Assembly (NCBI GenBank): GCA_028554645.1
Contig: JAQOOI010000080.1
Coordinates: 806,001 to 870,000 of the forward strand
From: Omphalotus guepiniiformis
Lineage: Eukaryota; Basidiomycota; Agaricomycetes; Agaricales; Omphalotaceae
Direction of reading: 5' to 3'
Length of the DNA: 64,000 bases
This document shows, one piece after another, positions 10,500 through 22,262 of this stretch. A program made the translations under genes and the position numbers. The notes beneath the pieces were generated by a model that was given only the letters and a program-made list of their open reading frames with translations, searched no databases and had not been told where the DNA came from. Every line of letters begins with the position of its first letter. Within the stretch, counting starts at the first letter, position 1.

Positions 10500-13400
10500 T
10501 TATAAAACAATCGCCTGGCCATCACACTTCTTGCACGCGTCAGCATGAGATATCATGAGACCTTCGCGCTGAAACCTCTGCCTCAATCGCTCAACTTGTT
10601 TTTCTTTTGACACTAACCCAGGCTTGACAGGGGTTTGAGGGGATGTAAGAACAGGTGACGACTGCGTTGTAACAGCATCAGCAGCCCCACCAAACGCAGC
10701 CCAAGGTCGTGGAATGAAACTAGAAAGAGTCTGCAGCGATAGTTTTGGAGAGGTCATAAAGGAAGAGAGTGATGGAGACACAGGAGAAGCATAGGCATAA
10801 TTTGAGAAGGAGTAGTTGGATGAAGGGGAAAGCGGTGAAGATGGGGCAATTGGAGACGTCACGTTGCTTGATCCTAAATCAACGCTTTTCATGCCGTCGC
10901 CTTCTGCGGTCTGCTGAACACCGGTATACGATTGGGATTTCTCGGAGACATTGGTGAACGAGGAGTTGGAGGCGAATACATCTGTTTCAACGGATCTATT
11001 AAGAGAATGGGCACGAGTCGGCACTGTTGAGTCGAACACTATGTAACACAGAAGAAGGATAATCAGTAAAACACGTACAATCAAAGTTAACAGGGTGAGG
11101 GAGTTGGGATTTAATGAAGGCCGAACCATTTGAATCATTTGCACTTGAACTTGCAGTTGCAGATATCTGGTCCTTGTTGACACCGTTACCAGTAGCCATC
11201 AATGGTCTCCGAGAAGGTTGACGCATGAACGTTGTGGTAGGCTTTGCCCTCACGATCGGGCCAGAACGCCCCAACGTAGGTGATGATGCCGAGACCGGTT
11301 GGGGAATGAAGGAGGGGATCGCACCTCCACGTTTTGTCGGGGGTGTAACAAACGCGCTAGCCGACTGGTCGCTTGGCGGAGAGCGAGTCGACACCGCAAC
11401 TGGAAGTCTAGACGCAGAGGCAGATCCGGAAGGAGACGATGGAGAAGTAGATCTTGTCATTCGGGGTATGGACGATGGCAAGGAAACAATACGACCGGCC
11501 GTTGGTGGCGGGGTCATCATTACCGCAGCTGTGGGAGGTGTGGACATCGGCCACTTACGTCCGAATGAGAAGGGGACATGGGTGTCCTCATCCTCATCCT
11601 CATCCTCGAAGGTAGTCACAAACGTTCGTACAGAAAGTACGCGCTGCGGTGTTGAGATCTGTTCTTCCTCTTCTTGCGCAAGTGTAGGAGTCTCAGTCAC
11701 TGTATCCTGCTCTTGTTGCTTTTCGTCGTCCACTTCCGGGCGGTATTCGTCATCGTCCATTGGAGGTGTAAAAGTGATCTTAATCCCCCCGATCTCCCCA
11801 AACATATCTTCGTCTTCATCTTCATCAACCCTCGTCTCCTCATCATCTTCATCGCACTCGTCTTCTTCAATGACAACCTCTAAGTTATGAGACTCGTCCA
11901 TGATCGTACCAATGACACTAGGTGGGAGCGAGAACGGCATTACCTCGTCGTCGTCGCTATAAGCCTGCAAGCCTTTAGCAAAGAGACCTTTACTATGCTC
12001 ATAGGTGTACACAGAGGGTGACACCGGAGACCTTGAGCCAGTTGAGTCTGTCTCCGAATCCTCGAAGCAGCCAAAGAAATGATCAATTTCATCACGGCTC
12101 GATACAGCATCGGATGTCTTTAACTGAACAGCCCGAGGGAAAGACCACGACGAGAGTGAGTTGGCTGGCTTGTGAGTAAGAGCAGGCGCAGGCGCAGGGA
12201 CAGGTTCGGCAGCACGGGGGAATTTGAAAGCACCCATATGCTCTTGACTGTTCTCCACAGGCGGGGGAGAGTTCGATGCTGACCGAGAACCAGGGGTCAG
12301 AGTAGATGGAGTGTTGGTACCAGACGAAACTAGTGAAGAGACCGGAGGAGAGACAGAAATGAACAAGGGCATAGGAGCCTCCGACTGCAAGTGTACCACT
12401 GATCGAGGCGCACGAGGTTCGTACATCTCATCCTCAGAGCCAAAGGATGACGAAGAGCCAGGAGATTGGAAACTCAAGTCCGAGTCTTCCTCATCCTCGT
12501 ATCCAGCGAGGCCATTGTCTTCATCTTCTGACATATAATCCTCGTCGTCGACATCCTCCTCGGGCATCTGAGGACCGTCTTCATCTTCATTCTCTTCCTC
12601 AACGGCCTTGAGCGAGAAGCCAAACTGACTGTGACCAGCATCCATAGAACCAAACTCGACGTCTGTCGAGCTCGCTTGTGAGTCGAGTGAGGCAAATTGC
12701 AAACCGCGCCTCCAAGTGCTGTGCGCATGAGCCGCACTGAACCGGGGCGTCGGAGTAGCCAACACATCGTCCTCGGCAACGTCGGTTGTTCTGTGCAGTT
12801 CAGCCTCTGTCTTGAGTTTCTCGCACTCCATCTTCAACCTCTCGTTCTCCTCGTCTGATCTTCGCTGCCTCTCCTCGAACCCGCGAACGAGCTCTTTGAA
12901 ACGAGCAACTTCATTATCTTTCTCCTCTTCAACCCTCTTCACCTCACCCTTGACCTGCTCAAGCTCTTTCTCCAAACCTCCCTTCTCAATTTCCAACAGC
13001 CCGACTCTCGAACGAGCAACCCAGGCTTCCCTGCGCTCACCCTCCACACGCTTGGCAAGTAAACCAATCTGCTTCTCCAAGTCTCCTACTCTCACCCTCC
13101 ATCCATCCACATCTCTCTTCAACTCATCTCTCTCAGCCTTCAAGTCTGCGACGAGCCTAAGCATCTCATCACTAGGCTCAGACAGCGAAGTATCCTCAGA
13201 ATCAGCCACGGACAAGGACGACATCGGCCTTGAACCCCCGTACGACGAAACCGACTCTCTCCTCACGATGAGAGCTCGCTCCAAATCCTGAATTCGGGAG
13301 AGTAGAGCATTGTGGGACTTAAATAAAAAATGCTGTTCGCTGGCACTCAATGGTCTATGCCGGCTGTAGGAGGTATTCCCAGATGGAAAAAAATCCTCGT

Positions 13401-14775
13401 CCGTGCCACCATTAACGCTGCTGCCAACACCAGCGCTGGCATTGCTTCCAAAGCTGTTGTGACTGGCGCCGGAGTAGCGGCGCTCGGCGAACGTGGGGGT
13501 CATCTCAGGGGTGGGAAGACCGGCGAGGTTGGTAGACGAACTGGATGTTTTGTAACAGATACTACTGCGTCTGGCTGGGACTTGAGGTTTCTCGCTGTCA
13601 TCAACGGCATTGATGGCTGTAGCACCGGGACCCTCAGAAGATATCTGTAGATTGAGCGCCGGGCGCGCACGAGAATTTGTGGGGTTTGGAGAAGGGACAT
13701 TGTTGTTACCTAGGGTGAGAGATTGACGTTTGATCACGTTGTTGGTAGTCGTGGGCAATTCATCATTTGGAACTAGGGAGAGGGACTTCAACCCCGAACG
13801 AGGTGTCAATGATGGAGTTGGAAGCCCATGGTTCGTAGCAACAATAGAAGAGCCAAGGGACAGAGGACGCAAACTCAATGTCGCTGGTCGAGGACGAGAG
13901 GGAGTCCCCTTTGAGAACAAAAGCTCAGGAGTGTTCGGTGTTATCGGAGCTTCGCTAGCAACAGGCGAGGTAGATTGTGGGATTGCGGAAATTTCTTGCA
14001 AAGATTTTTCGCCGTCCCATTCCTCCTCTTCTTCCTCTTCCACAAGGGTATGTAATTGATCTTTGGAGGAAGATGAGGGGCCAAGAAGCTTGAAGGAGTC
14101 GCGCTTGCTTCCCATCACATTATTGAGACCAGCTCCGTAACCAGCAGCGGAGGAAGAAGGAAAGGAGGGCTTGGAAGCTGAACTTTCATTAACAAAGGGG
14201 TGGCATAAAGAGCTATGCAGACACTTACAAAATTCGAACAATTTTTTCTCCATTTCAGGAGAGGACAGCTCAGGAATCTCGACCTTGGAGTAGGAGACAT
14301 CTGGCTTCCCCTCGAGAGCCCAAAGTGCACGGCGACGAATTGAGTCTTTCTCGCCAAAGTTGACGTTCTCCTCGGAAGATGAAGCGGGGATATCAGGAAG
14401 CGAAACGCCCATGATTTCCGCCGACTCATGCCTGGTGGAAACTGAGGAGCGGCGTCGGTGGTGAGAATTCCTCTTCGAAGAGAGAGAGGGCATTGAATTA
14501 GTCGTTGTCAAAGAGTCATGCGGGTTCGTGGGTTTGGCTAAAGAAAGAGACAGAGAAGATATAGAAGACGAAACTGATGCGTTTCTTGAGTGCGAGCGAG
14601 CATGCCTGTGCTTCAAAGGCATCGATTTGGACGGCGGCAAAGGCTTGCCCAGTTTGAAAGACTCGAACTAGAAAGCATATATGAGAATGATGTATATCAA
14701 TGAAAGTCCTGAAAGAGATATACGAACACGGAGCTGTGCGGCAACCTCATCTTTTGTGCTATCAACGGTCTGCAT
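10500..14775 (-). CDS. large Ser-rich, acidic coiled-coil protein of unknown function
   Basis: Three exons give 1,391 residues in an unbroken frame: 14775-14728 (MQTVDSTKDEVAAQLR), 14667-11079, and 11038-10500 after a 40-nt intron. I do not recognise the family. What can be seen, in order: a short N-terminal block FESFKLGKPLPPSKSMPLKH; a Ser/His/Arg-rich stretch; a segment with cysteines (FEFCKCLHSSLCHPF); a long disordered Ser/Thr/Pro region; a heptad-rich coiled coil of about 130 residues (from DEMLRLVADLKAERDELKRD to the ECEKLKTEAELH region); very acidic patches rich in DED/EEE; more Ser/Pro; and a conserved-looking C-terminal tail with RLRQRFQREGLMIS and a CKKC pair near the end. There is no signal peptide or membrane segment. 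This looks like a scaffold or cytoskeletal/polarity protein, but that is inference from composition only. Confidence 0.8.
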
Positions 14776-15036
14776 GTTTATTTTTTTGTGTTTTGATTCA
14801 AAATTGGGTCGGAAACAGAGCTAAAAGAAAGAACGAAATAACCTGACAAGGCGTGGACTGGATAAAAGAGAGGACTGGTCCTGCAAAAAGGACTGATGGG
14901 GGACCCGAGAGCAGCTGGTGGCGGTCACCGTCAAAGAGGCAGCTAACTTGACAGCCAGGTTTGGATGGACCAAATATCAACTTTACTCACGTGTGCTTAA
15001 CACCGGCCCTTTGTGTCAATCTTTCATCATCAAATC
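14776..15036. promoter_or_regulatory. bidirectional upstream region
   Basis: These 261 bases lie between the start codons of the large coiled-coil gene (-) and the isochorismatase-like gene (+). No unusual element is visible beyond short A- and T-runs. Confidence 0.4.
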
Positions 15037-15874
15037 ATGGACACTATTTTTCTCCTTTGCGATATCCAAGTTCAATTCCGTTAGCATATATTTTACTTCT
15101 CTCTCTCTGATGGTTGTTGAATGCACGGAAATCAGGCTCTGTAATACATGGATATGACCATGTCATTGCCACCACTAACAAGATGCTCAAATTCGCGAAG
15201 GTTCACTGCCCGATCGAGTCTTGTAGATGCATACTTTAACGTTTGCTACGCAGTTACTGAGGATCCCGGTCTTGGTTACCACCCAAAATGTCAAAGGTGA
15301 GTAGATATTTCGAAATCAGCCAAAGTACATATGGTGAAGATACCCGAGCAGCTCTGGGTCCAACCGATCCAGCCCTGGACCTCGCATCACTTGGAGATCT
15401 TGCTTGCGCTCCGTTTGACAAGACTCAGTTTTCTATGATGACTACAGAAGTGACGGAGTTATTCCTTCTCAAGCTTTCGGAATTCCAAGGTCATTCACCG
15501 ACAAAGGTGGTGCTAATGGGTATAGAAGTAAGATCATCCCCTTGCGAAAGCTACTCTTTCCTCTTATCTTCTAATTCTAGTCCCATGTATGCATGCTTCA
15601 AACTGTTCGGGACCTCGCGCGCTTGAAGATTCCAGATCTCGAGCTCTATGTTATAGCCGATGCAACGTCCTCCTGCAACTCTTTCGAGGTTCCTATCGCA
15701 TTGGAATCCATGCGCTCAGCTGGTGCAACAATAATCACTAGCGAGAGCTTTGGTTTCCTGATGATGCGTGACGCTAGTGCTCCTGGATTCAAGGATTTCC
15801 TTCGCATCATCAAAGAGGAGAAGGATAACACAAAGGCAGCGGGAGAAATGTTGCTTTCTCACAAGGCTGCATAG
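15037..15874 (+). CDS. isochorismatase-family cysteine hydrolase
   Basis: A protein of about 205 residues results from five exons, the usual length for ISOC1/ISOC2-like hydrolases. The start ATG at 15037 gives MDTIFLLCDIQ. Introns near 15077-15133 (gttagc..aaatcag), 15199-15252, 15298-15340 and 15529-15580 restore a continuous frame that reads SVIHGYDHVIATTNKMLKFA, then IPVLVTTQN, then LDLASLGDLA. The catalytic triad of the superfamily is intact: Asp in CDIQ, Lys in FDKTQFSM and Cys in GIESHVCMLQT, followed by the typical ADATSSCN and SAGATIITSES. Family members hydrolyse amides or vinyl ethers through a cysteine nucleophile; the eukaryotic ISOC2 group has no settled substrate. The third intron is only 43 nt. 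Confidence 0.88.
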
Positions 15875-16131
15875 ATCCCTGTGTCTGCGAAGAGTTCCAT
15901 GTTGAACTAGAAGATTCTTGCTGACCCAGGTGTCAACGTTGGTTTGCGATGGTAGAATATTTTTGTTACGTTTATCTCCTCAAGTCACGCAACGAGGATT
16001 TGAGGCACTTCTGAATCGTTTATACTCAAAGCTCGCATTGAAGCAAGGAAGTGGAATCAATTGTTTGCTCGGTCCATGGCATTTCAACAGCGCGATGTTG
16101 CAATTCCGTCGCCCCTCCGAGGCTCCGTAGC
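15875..16131. other. intergenic
   Basis: The 3' flank of the isochorismatase-like gene. Nothing recognisable. Confidence 0.4.
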
Positions 16132-16531
16132 ATGCTCTCGGAAATCCGACCACGGCTGAATACGCACGTGGACGAGGGTGCTCACGTACAATACATCCGC
16201 GGATCAACTCAGGGTGACTATCCAATCACTCCATTCTTCAAGTGCTTACTGATTTCAAACTAGACAGGCCACCGAAACCAGACAGCGTATTCCAGCCGGT
16301 ACAATGGGAGATGGCTAGAAGACACAAAGCCTTCATGAGACTATATAATGCAAGTCGAAAAGGTGCGTTCGTGCTCTGACTCACAGTGCACCCATAGATG
16401 ACATGGGGAATCAAATTTGCGTCCACATAGTGCGTATTTTCTACAATCGATGATCAGCTCGAAGAGAAGGTCCATTTTCCCATCTTCACGCCGAAATCGC
16501 GAAAGACCGCACCGAGAACATAAGGAACTGA
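16132..16531 (+). CDS. candidate small gene, 84 aa, unrecognised
   Basis: Three short exons, 16132-16213, 16264-16362 and 16458-16531, join in frame through two GT-AG introns (50 and 95 nt) with plausible branch sites (ttactgat, ctctgactc). The joined product is 84 residues: it opens MLSEIRPRLNTHV, has DRPPKPDSVFQPVQWEMARR and a basic FMRLYNASRKARREGPFSH, and ends HAEIAKDRTENIRN. Each exon is too short to stand out as an open frame, but frame and phase agree across both junctions and the composition is protein-like. No signal peptide or membrane segment. The LY-R-like stretch is not enough to call a LYR-motif protein. It could also be a remnant of a larger gene, since a further coding-like stretch (MGLPLPPAPSQKFSS) starts near 16584. 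Confidence 0.4.
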
Positions 16532-17300
16532 ACATTACTCCATTCAAGTAGTGTCTCAAAGACGTACTCGCCTGTACCAAGCCATGGGTCTGCCTCTACC
16601 GCCCGCTCCCTCTCAGAAGTTTTCATCTGCATCTTCAGGCGTCATTTCAGGCGAAGCGAAGGGTACCGTAGCTCAGAGCGGCCTAGGGGAGACTAGCAAT
16701 ATACGCTGGCGAAGTATGTGTTGACGAGTCCACAAGTCAAGAAGCAGGTAACCCCGTCGAAGAACTGTATCCTCTGGGTGCAAAACGTCTCTAGGGAAAG
16801 GGCCTATCCCTTCGGGGAGCTACACGTTGTGCGGCAGGGAAAATTTGGACATGTTCAACACCGTTCCGGCCATCTATGCTTTTCATAAAGGTTATTCCTG
16901 TTTTTTAACTGTAAACACCTTCGCATTAGGTGGTGGACGTGTATTGCGCTCCCTTTGGAATTAGTCTGAGAGCGGTGACTAGTTATGAAGTGCGCCTGCT
17001 TTACAGAAACTGGAATATAGGAACGAGATATTTTGTATCTACTGTACATATATCATGTTCTGCTGAATTTGAAGTCTTCATCAACATATTGAAGCTATTC
17101 CAGACACTTGTCTAATATTGAAAACAAGTTCTGTGTGAACAGTGATAGAACAACGTATGTGCAAGTTTAGTAGATATGTTTTCCTGTTTTCAAATTTCCA
17201 CGCCTGTCAGATTGAGAGTTGCTGTGCGTGGGCGAATGGTTGCTTTGACACGAGCGGCGACGCGGTCTTCCTCACGAATTTAACTCGTTCTTCCATTGTC
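16532..17300. other. intergenic, possible coding remnant
   Basis: A frame from about 16551 to 16722 reads like protein (RRTRLYQAMGLPLPP, then a Ser/Gly-rich run) but is preceded by an in-frame TAA at 16520. I cannot connect it to the upstream candidate gene. The rest is AT-rich and forms the upstream region of the AP-3 mu gene. Confidence 0.35.
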
Positions 17301-19088
17301 ATGGCTTTAGATGGCATTATTATTTTAGACAATACTGGGTCAGTCGCCAAATTGTTTCTTCAAGGCATTCCACCTAACAGATCCTCAAAGTCGTCCGATC
17401 ATTCAATCTGGGTTTCGGTCGAATACCACAGCCTATCCCCTTCTCCATATCGACGCCGTCAACAGCGCGTTGCAGAAATCTACTCGTCCTGGGGACATTG
17501 ATCCAGTAATATACGTGCCTTCTCACAATACACCGAGCGCGTGCTGCCATGTCGTGAGTGGAGATATGAGGTTTTTGTGTCCAATTAGTGGAGATGGTGT
17601 GTACCAGATTCGTTTGCAGTTCTGACCTTTCATTAATTAATTGTTTTGATGAAGTGGGTCCTTTATTCGCATTCTCTTTCCTGCAAACATTCATCGACAT
17701 ACTACAAGAATACCTTGGAACAGTGACTGCTGCTACCCTGAGAGACAACTTCGATATTGTGTACCAGGTCCGTGGAATTCCTCTGTGCTGCAACGGGAAC
17801 CTTGACTGTATTCATGTAGCTCTTCGAAGAAACTCTAGACGCCGGAGGACACCCTTTAACAACCTACTCTAATGCTCTCCGAGATATTGTCATCCCCCCT
17901 TCCCTTCTCAACAAACTTCTTAGTGCTACTGGAACCAACTTCAATTCCACAATCAACTCAGGCTTTGGCGCTGGTGCTGCCGTCGGTCCGTTCTCGTCTC
18001 CGATCCCTTGGAGGAAGACGGGTGTGAGATACAATACCAATGAAGTTTACTTCGATATGGTGGAAGAACTCAAAGCTGTCGTGAATAAGTGTGAACTCTC
18101 CTCTGTTCTGGGATGACTCTTCGCATATTGACGCTTGCGTAGAAACGGCACGACGGTGACAAGTAGTGTACGAGGGCGGATAGAGGCTAATGCAAAGTTA
18201 TCAGGTATCGTTGTTCCCTGTTATCATTTATCTCAATGTTGACTGTAGTGAAGGCACGCCTGACTGCTTGATGACTTTCAAGAACCCTCAAGTTCTGTCG
18301 GACTGTGCTTTTCATCCTTGTGTTCGGTAAGATTTATCTCTAACCGTGCCCTCTTTTCAATATCTCATTCGACTCGTAGTTTGCAGCGCTGGAATCGCGA
18401 GAAAGCTTTGTCTTTCGTTCCTCCAGACGGAAGATTCACCCTGGTAGACTACTCCTATAGTCCAAGTTCGGGTCCTTCTCAAGCAGGTACTACACCTGCT
18501 TTATCCGCCAGAAATCAAATTGCCATTCCTTTCGCGATCAAAGCCAATGTTGAACTTGAAGGGTCTGGAGGATCTTTTGACCTTGTGCTGATGTCTCGAT
18601 ACTCAACGCATGCACTTGAGAATGTCACTGCTGAGATGCACCTCGGCGAAAGCGCGGGAGGCATTCAATGCAATGTATCGCGTGGGTCTGGGGGTGGAGG
18701 TTTCATCAATTCCGGCGGAAGGAGTCTCGATTCGGGAGGGTCTGCAGCGAGTGGGGCTTCTTGGAGCTTTGATTCGGGAAGAAAGGTACGCATCTATCGA
18801 CGCTAGGCGCCAGAGCCTCCACTGAAGACTTGTCTTGGTCTCTAGACATTAAAATGGGAAATTCCTGTCGTTTCTCCCTCCTCTAGTTGGTCTTTACATG
18901 CGTCTTTCACATCACCTCAAGCGGTACCACGGCCGTCTCACGCTATACGAGTTCGCTACGAGATCTCGTCACATACGTACTCCGCCTTGAAGCTAGATCA
19001 ACTGAAAGTGGAAACTGCCAAAGAGAGCTATAAACCCTACAAAGGTGTCCGGGGACGATCGTCAGGTATCATTGAATGGAGATGGTAG
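17301..19088 (+). CDS. APM3: AP-3 complex subunit mu (medium adaptin)
   Basis: This is the medium chain of the AP-3 clathrin-type adaptor, which selects tyrosine-motif cargo for transport from Golgi/endosomes to the vacuole. The start ATG at 17301 gives MALDGIIILDNTG; the first intron (gtcagt..cctcaaag) joins it to RPIIQSGFRSN. The longin-like N-terminal domain continues with YPLLHIDAVN, SACCHVVSGDMRFLCPISGD and FLQTFIDILQEYLG. The mu-homology domain starts at PWRKTGVRYNTNEVYFDMVE, with SSVRGRIEANAKLSGTPDC, FHPCVRLQRW and LSFVPPDGRFTLVDY. It ends with the C-terminal strand YKGVRGRSSGIIEWRW and TAG at 19086-19088. A Gly/Ser-rich insert (about 18670-18770) sits inside the cargo-binding domain. 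At least seven introns are needed. The AP-3 assignment over AP-1/2 rests on the overall wording of these motifs. Confidence 0.9.
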
Positions 19089-19394
19089 ATATATTTTGTT
19101 GGCATGGACATAATATACAATGGTTGGAGAAATGCTACTGATAGAAGTTTCTACAAGTTTGGGTGGATACGGAACTTCACAATGGGATTTCTATTCCCGT
19201 TCATGTACGTTCCGACGTGTTGGTTCCCGTCGGACACCTTCTATCAAAGGCTTCGGCAGAGCTTCTAGGAGACTTCTTATTCACCATCCGTCGTGGTTAT
19301 TAATATGTCTTCGATGCCGTCTGTTGTGTTCTTTGCAGGCAACAGTCCCGTTCCAACAGGCCTAAAGGAAGTTTTCAGCCGGTGAGTGACACTT
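19089..19394. other. intergenic
   Basis: The 3' flank of APM3. Nothing recognisable. Confidence 0.4.
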
Positions 19395-19965
19395 TCAATG
19401 AAGTATTGCGTTATTGAACTTGCTTGCTTTGATGAACTCGCGATATTCGCAAGCAATCTCGTACACCGACTCCCTTCGCGCCAAAATGTCCCCCTCCGTG
19501 CCCACGTACTTGGCTATGCGCCAATCATGTGCGATACAAATATTCTGGCCACTGTAACGGGTCATCGTGTCATCAAAGCCGAACTCTAGTCGCGCTTTGA
19601 GGCCTGAGGTCCAGTGACTTACCATAGCTCAAAAGCACAACACTCCTGGTTAGTGCGTACCAATCCTCCAATACCGGTATATCATCCAGGTGTATCTTGC
19701 CCATGGTCATTGGGTCTACGCATCTCCTCAGAAAAGAACCGTATTGATCCTTTATATCGTTGTATTGTCCGGGCCTCTGGAAGACGACATGCTTGCCGTG
19801 GCCACACAGAGGCTTTCTTCCGATGCTCTCTGGACCCACAGCCCGAATGAGGTCCCTTCTCCAGAGTGCCGACCCGTTAACACGGACATGCGGCGGCTTA
19901 CCACCTATTTTACTTTTAGGATTTCATGGTTGTTTCTTGGACTTTGATAGTTTGAAGCTCGTCAT
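19395..19965 (-). pseudogene. unrecognised coding sequence with in-frame stop
   Basis: On the minus strand a frame from ATG 19965 reads MTSFKLSKSKKQP, meets TGA at 19924-19926, and continues open as NPKSKIGGKPPHVRVNG, WRRDLIRAVGPESIGRK, QRPGQYNDIKDQYGSF, MTMGKIHLDDIPVLEDWY and so on to ..LLSYG near 19628. There a gtaagt donor and a ctag acceptor 37 nt later would connect to EFGFDDTMTRYSGQN, then HDWRIAKYVGTEGDILARR, ending KASKFNNAILH with stop at 19395. Composition on both sides is clearly protein-like, but I do not know the family. The stop could be removed by a 30-nt intron (gtccaa..aaaag), which would be unusually small. A decayed gene, or a base error in the assembly, is therefore more likely. 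Confidence 0.4.
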
Positions 19966-20291
19966 GACAGTCGGTGAAACCGATATTGTTGAAAGTATAT
20001 CACTTGGGGTTGGCTATATATATATACCTCACTTTGACCTCAGACATTGTCACAATCGTTTGCGAGATTTCGTTCAAAGGAATTTGGAAACAAAGTGAAT
20101 TAACGTCTGTATGGAAACAACATGATCTCGGAATATTAACGTACGAGTTATTGAGACATGACTGGCAAACGACAACTACATTTAGACGCAAAGTAGTCCA
20201 GGCTCATGAAAATACAAAACAAACAGTGAAAACTACACGCTACAACCACCAGTCGTCATATGCTCTCTTGGCCAAGAGTCAGTCAAAGCAC
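19966..20291. other. intergenic
   Basis: AT-rich, with a tatatatatata-like run at about 20015-20027. No gene seen. Confidence 0.4.
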
Positions 20292-21978
20292 TCACCAGAT
20301 GACCCTCTCTGCTGAGTCCTCTAGAGGAATAAGATTCGTGACTTCACTTTGGGTGTCAACGTCCCAGGTGTCCCAGTAGCTGGAGAAATCATCATGGAAT
20401 AAGATTGAAACAGAATGGAGAGAACGGAGAGACTCCGCTAATATTCTGGCAACTTTGTTCTCCAGGAACGTATGGAACTCTCGATACCGTCTTGCATTAG
20501 GCTCGCGCCAACTGGTGTATCTGGGACGTTCGGGAAAGTCCAAATTCAAACGTAGGCGCTGAAGAACTGGGAGCCGCACAAAAGCTTCCAGCATTGATGG
20601 CTAGTGACAAAAGAAGAAATTACTATATAGAATAGGCAATCAAAGCTGGGTTAAATACAGACCAAAGGATCAAATTCCTGGTTCTTGTTTGCCAATGGGC
20701 GGTATCGATGAATCTCTAGCGTTTTCAGTGCTGGAAATGACAGGGATAGCCGAGAAAGCATCGGCAAATCTGCTTCGTCAACACAGTAAGAAAATGCCAG
20801 TGAAAGTAAACTGGGAAGATGCATGACGCATAAAATGTCCAGCATCTTACTGCTTGTCGGGACTTCTGAGTCGACTTCAGGCCAGCGCGCTCCGAGTATT
20901 CCTGGAAGCGGATACGATGTTAAATTCAGAGACGTGAGACTGTCAGGAAGAGATTTGAAAATGAAATCATTAGCGCAAGGGCTAGAGATAGTCAGAGAGT
21001 ATAAGTCAGGCAAAGAGTAGCTGCCGACATTTGGCACCCGCGGACAGATACAATATTTTGCATGGCTATCGTTACCGTTCCATCTCTTGGAACGGCTGTC
21101 GACGATTTGAAACCGAGCATTTCGCAATCTCGGTGCTGAGTGGAATATTTTCATCCACTCCGAGTCACTAGTGGGCCGTGAAGGAGCATGGCCTTGAACC
21201 ACAAACTCTCGAAGGTTTGGATAAGAAAGCTGAGCCAAAGGAGGAGCAAGCTCGGCAGGGAGTTCTAAAACTTCCAGTGAACTGCTAATCAAACTGACTA
21301 GAGTCATAAGATTTGCCGTTTCTACTGGCCCTTGTACCGTATCTCGTCGTCCGTACACCTCGGAGTTTAGAGGGAAACAGTCAACAAACGGCACACGATA
21401 GATGAACTTTTGGAAATTCTTGGAGGCTAGATAGAAAGAGCCTTCTGGGAAAAGTTCAACGGGCCTGCGCCAAGGAGAATTACAAATCTCGAGTGATTGT
21501 AGTGCTGGCGCAGCGAAGACAGCTCGAAGCAGATCAAGCCAGGGACCACACTCCAAAGAGTTTACGAAACGAAAGGTACGAAGCACCGACATCCGCGGAA
21601 ACACAATGGCCAGCTTGTCCGACAAACTTGTCAGTGCGTCCCCGTCTGACCATTCTCCCATTGTGCTCATGTCGAGTTCAAAGGTCCTGTTGTCGTTCCA
21701 GTAAGTATGTTTTTGATACAAAGGTGTAGGAGTCAACACACGTACGTGACATGTCCACATAAAGATCGAGGTAATACCTCTTTCTGCTTCGTTAGCAGTA
21801 TGCTCCACGAACGTTTGAAAGTGCGAAAGATAACCGGCAAGCAGATTTGTCGAAGAGAATGAGAAGTAAGCGATAGAGAGCGTAAATCCCTCAGGAACTG
21901 ATGTCTCGGCGTAGAGGACTGGATGGTATCTAAAATCAGAAAAACGATATCCTCTCCAGTGTCTTCAAAGCCCGCCAT
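20292..21978 (-). CDS. F-box protein
   Basis: Three exons give about 530 residues. The start ATG at 21978 opens MAGFEDTGEDIVFLILDTI. The N-terminal F-box-like segment runs through RDLRSLSLTSHSLRQICLPVIFRTF. A gtacgt..acaacag intron (about 21681-21742) joins ..RSLCGHV to TTFELDMSTMGEW; a second (about 20602-20664) joins EFDPL to PSMLEAFVRLP. The remainder is Leu-rich, with repeated L..L..L blocks (LQSLEICNS, LEVLELPAELAPPLAQL, DSLTSLNLTSYPLP, LKTLEIHRYRP) typical of the large, fast-evolving F-box/LRR-like families of Agaricomycetes. F-box proteins bind Skp1 and recruit substrates to SCF ubiquitin ligases; no substrate can be guessed. Confidence 0.75.
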
Positions 21979-22262
21979 TATGTTCTCTCTTTACGGTTGC
22001 AAATTGTCGCTGTTGAGAAACACGAGAATGCCTCATGGTCGACCCCACAAAGTCGCCTAATCCACAACACCAACAAGCATGATGACCTTACACCCTTTTG
22101 GCAGCACCAAAAGACACCTGAGAGAGCTGCGGCGAAAGAGTGGCATCTTTGAATAGAAATGACGCTGTGAGGGAACATTGAATATGAGCAGATATATGAT
22201 TGTACACAATATGAGATGGTAGAAGTAACGACGTCAAAACCCCGAAATTCCCATGACTGAAC

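Noticed and set aside
11225..11890. 221-codon plus-strand open frame
   Set aside because: It lies wholly inside the large minus-strand exon. Its Ser-rich product is the complement of acidic Asp/Glu codons.
12812..13291. 159-codon plus-strand open frame
   Set aside because: Complement of the coiled-coil segment of the minus-strand gene; a codon-bias shadow.
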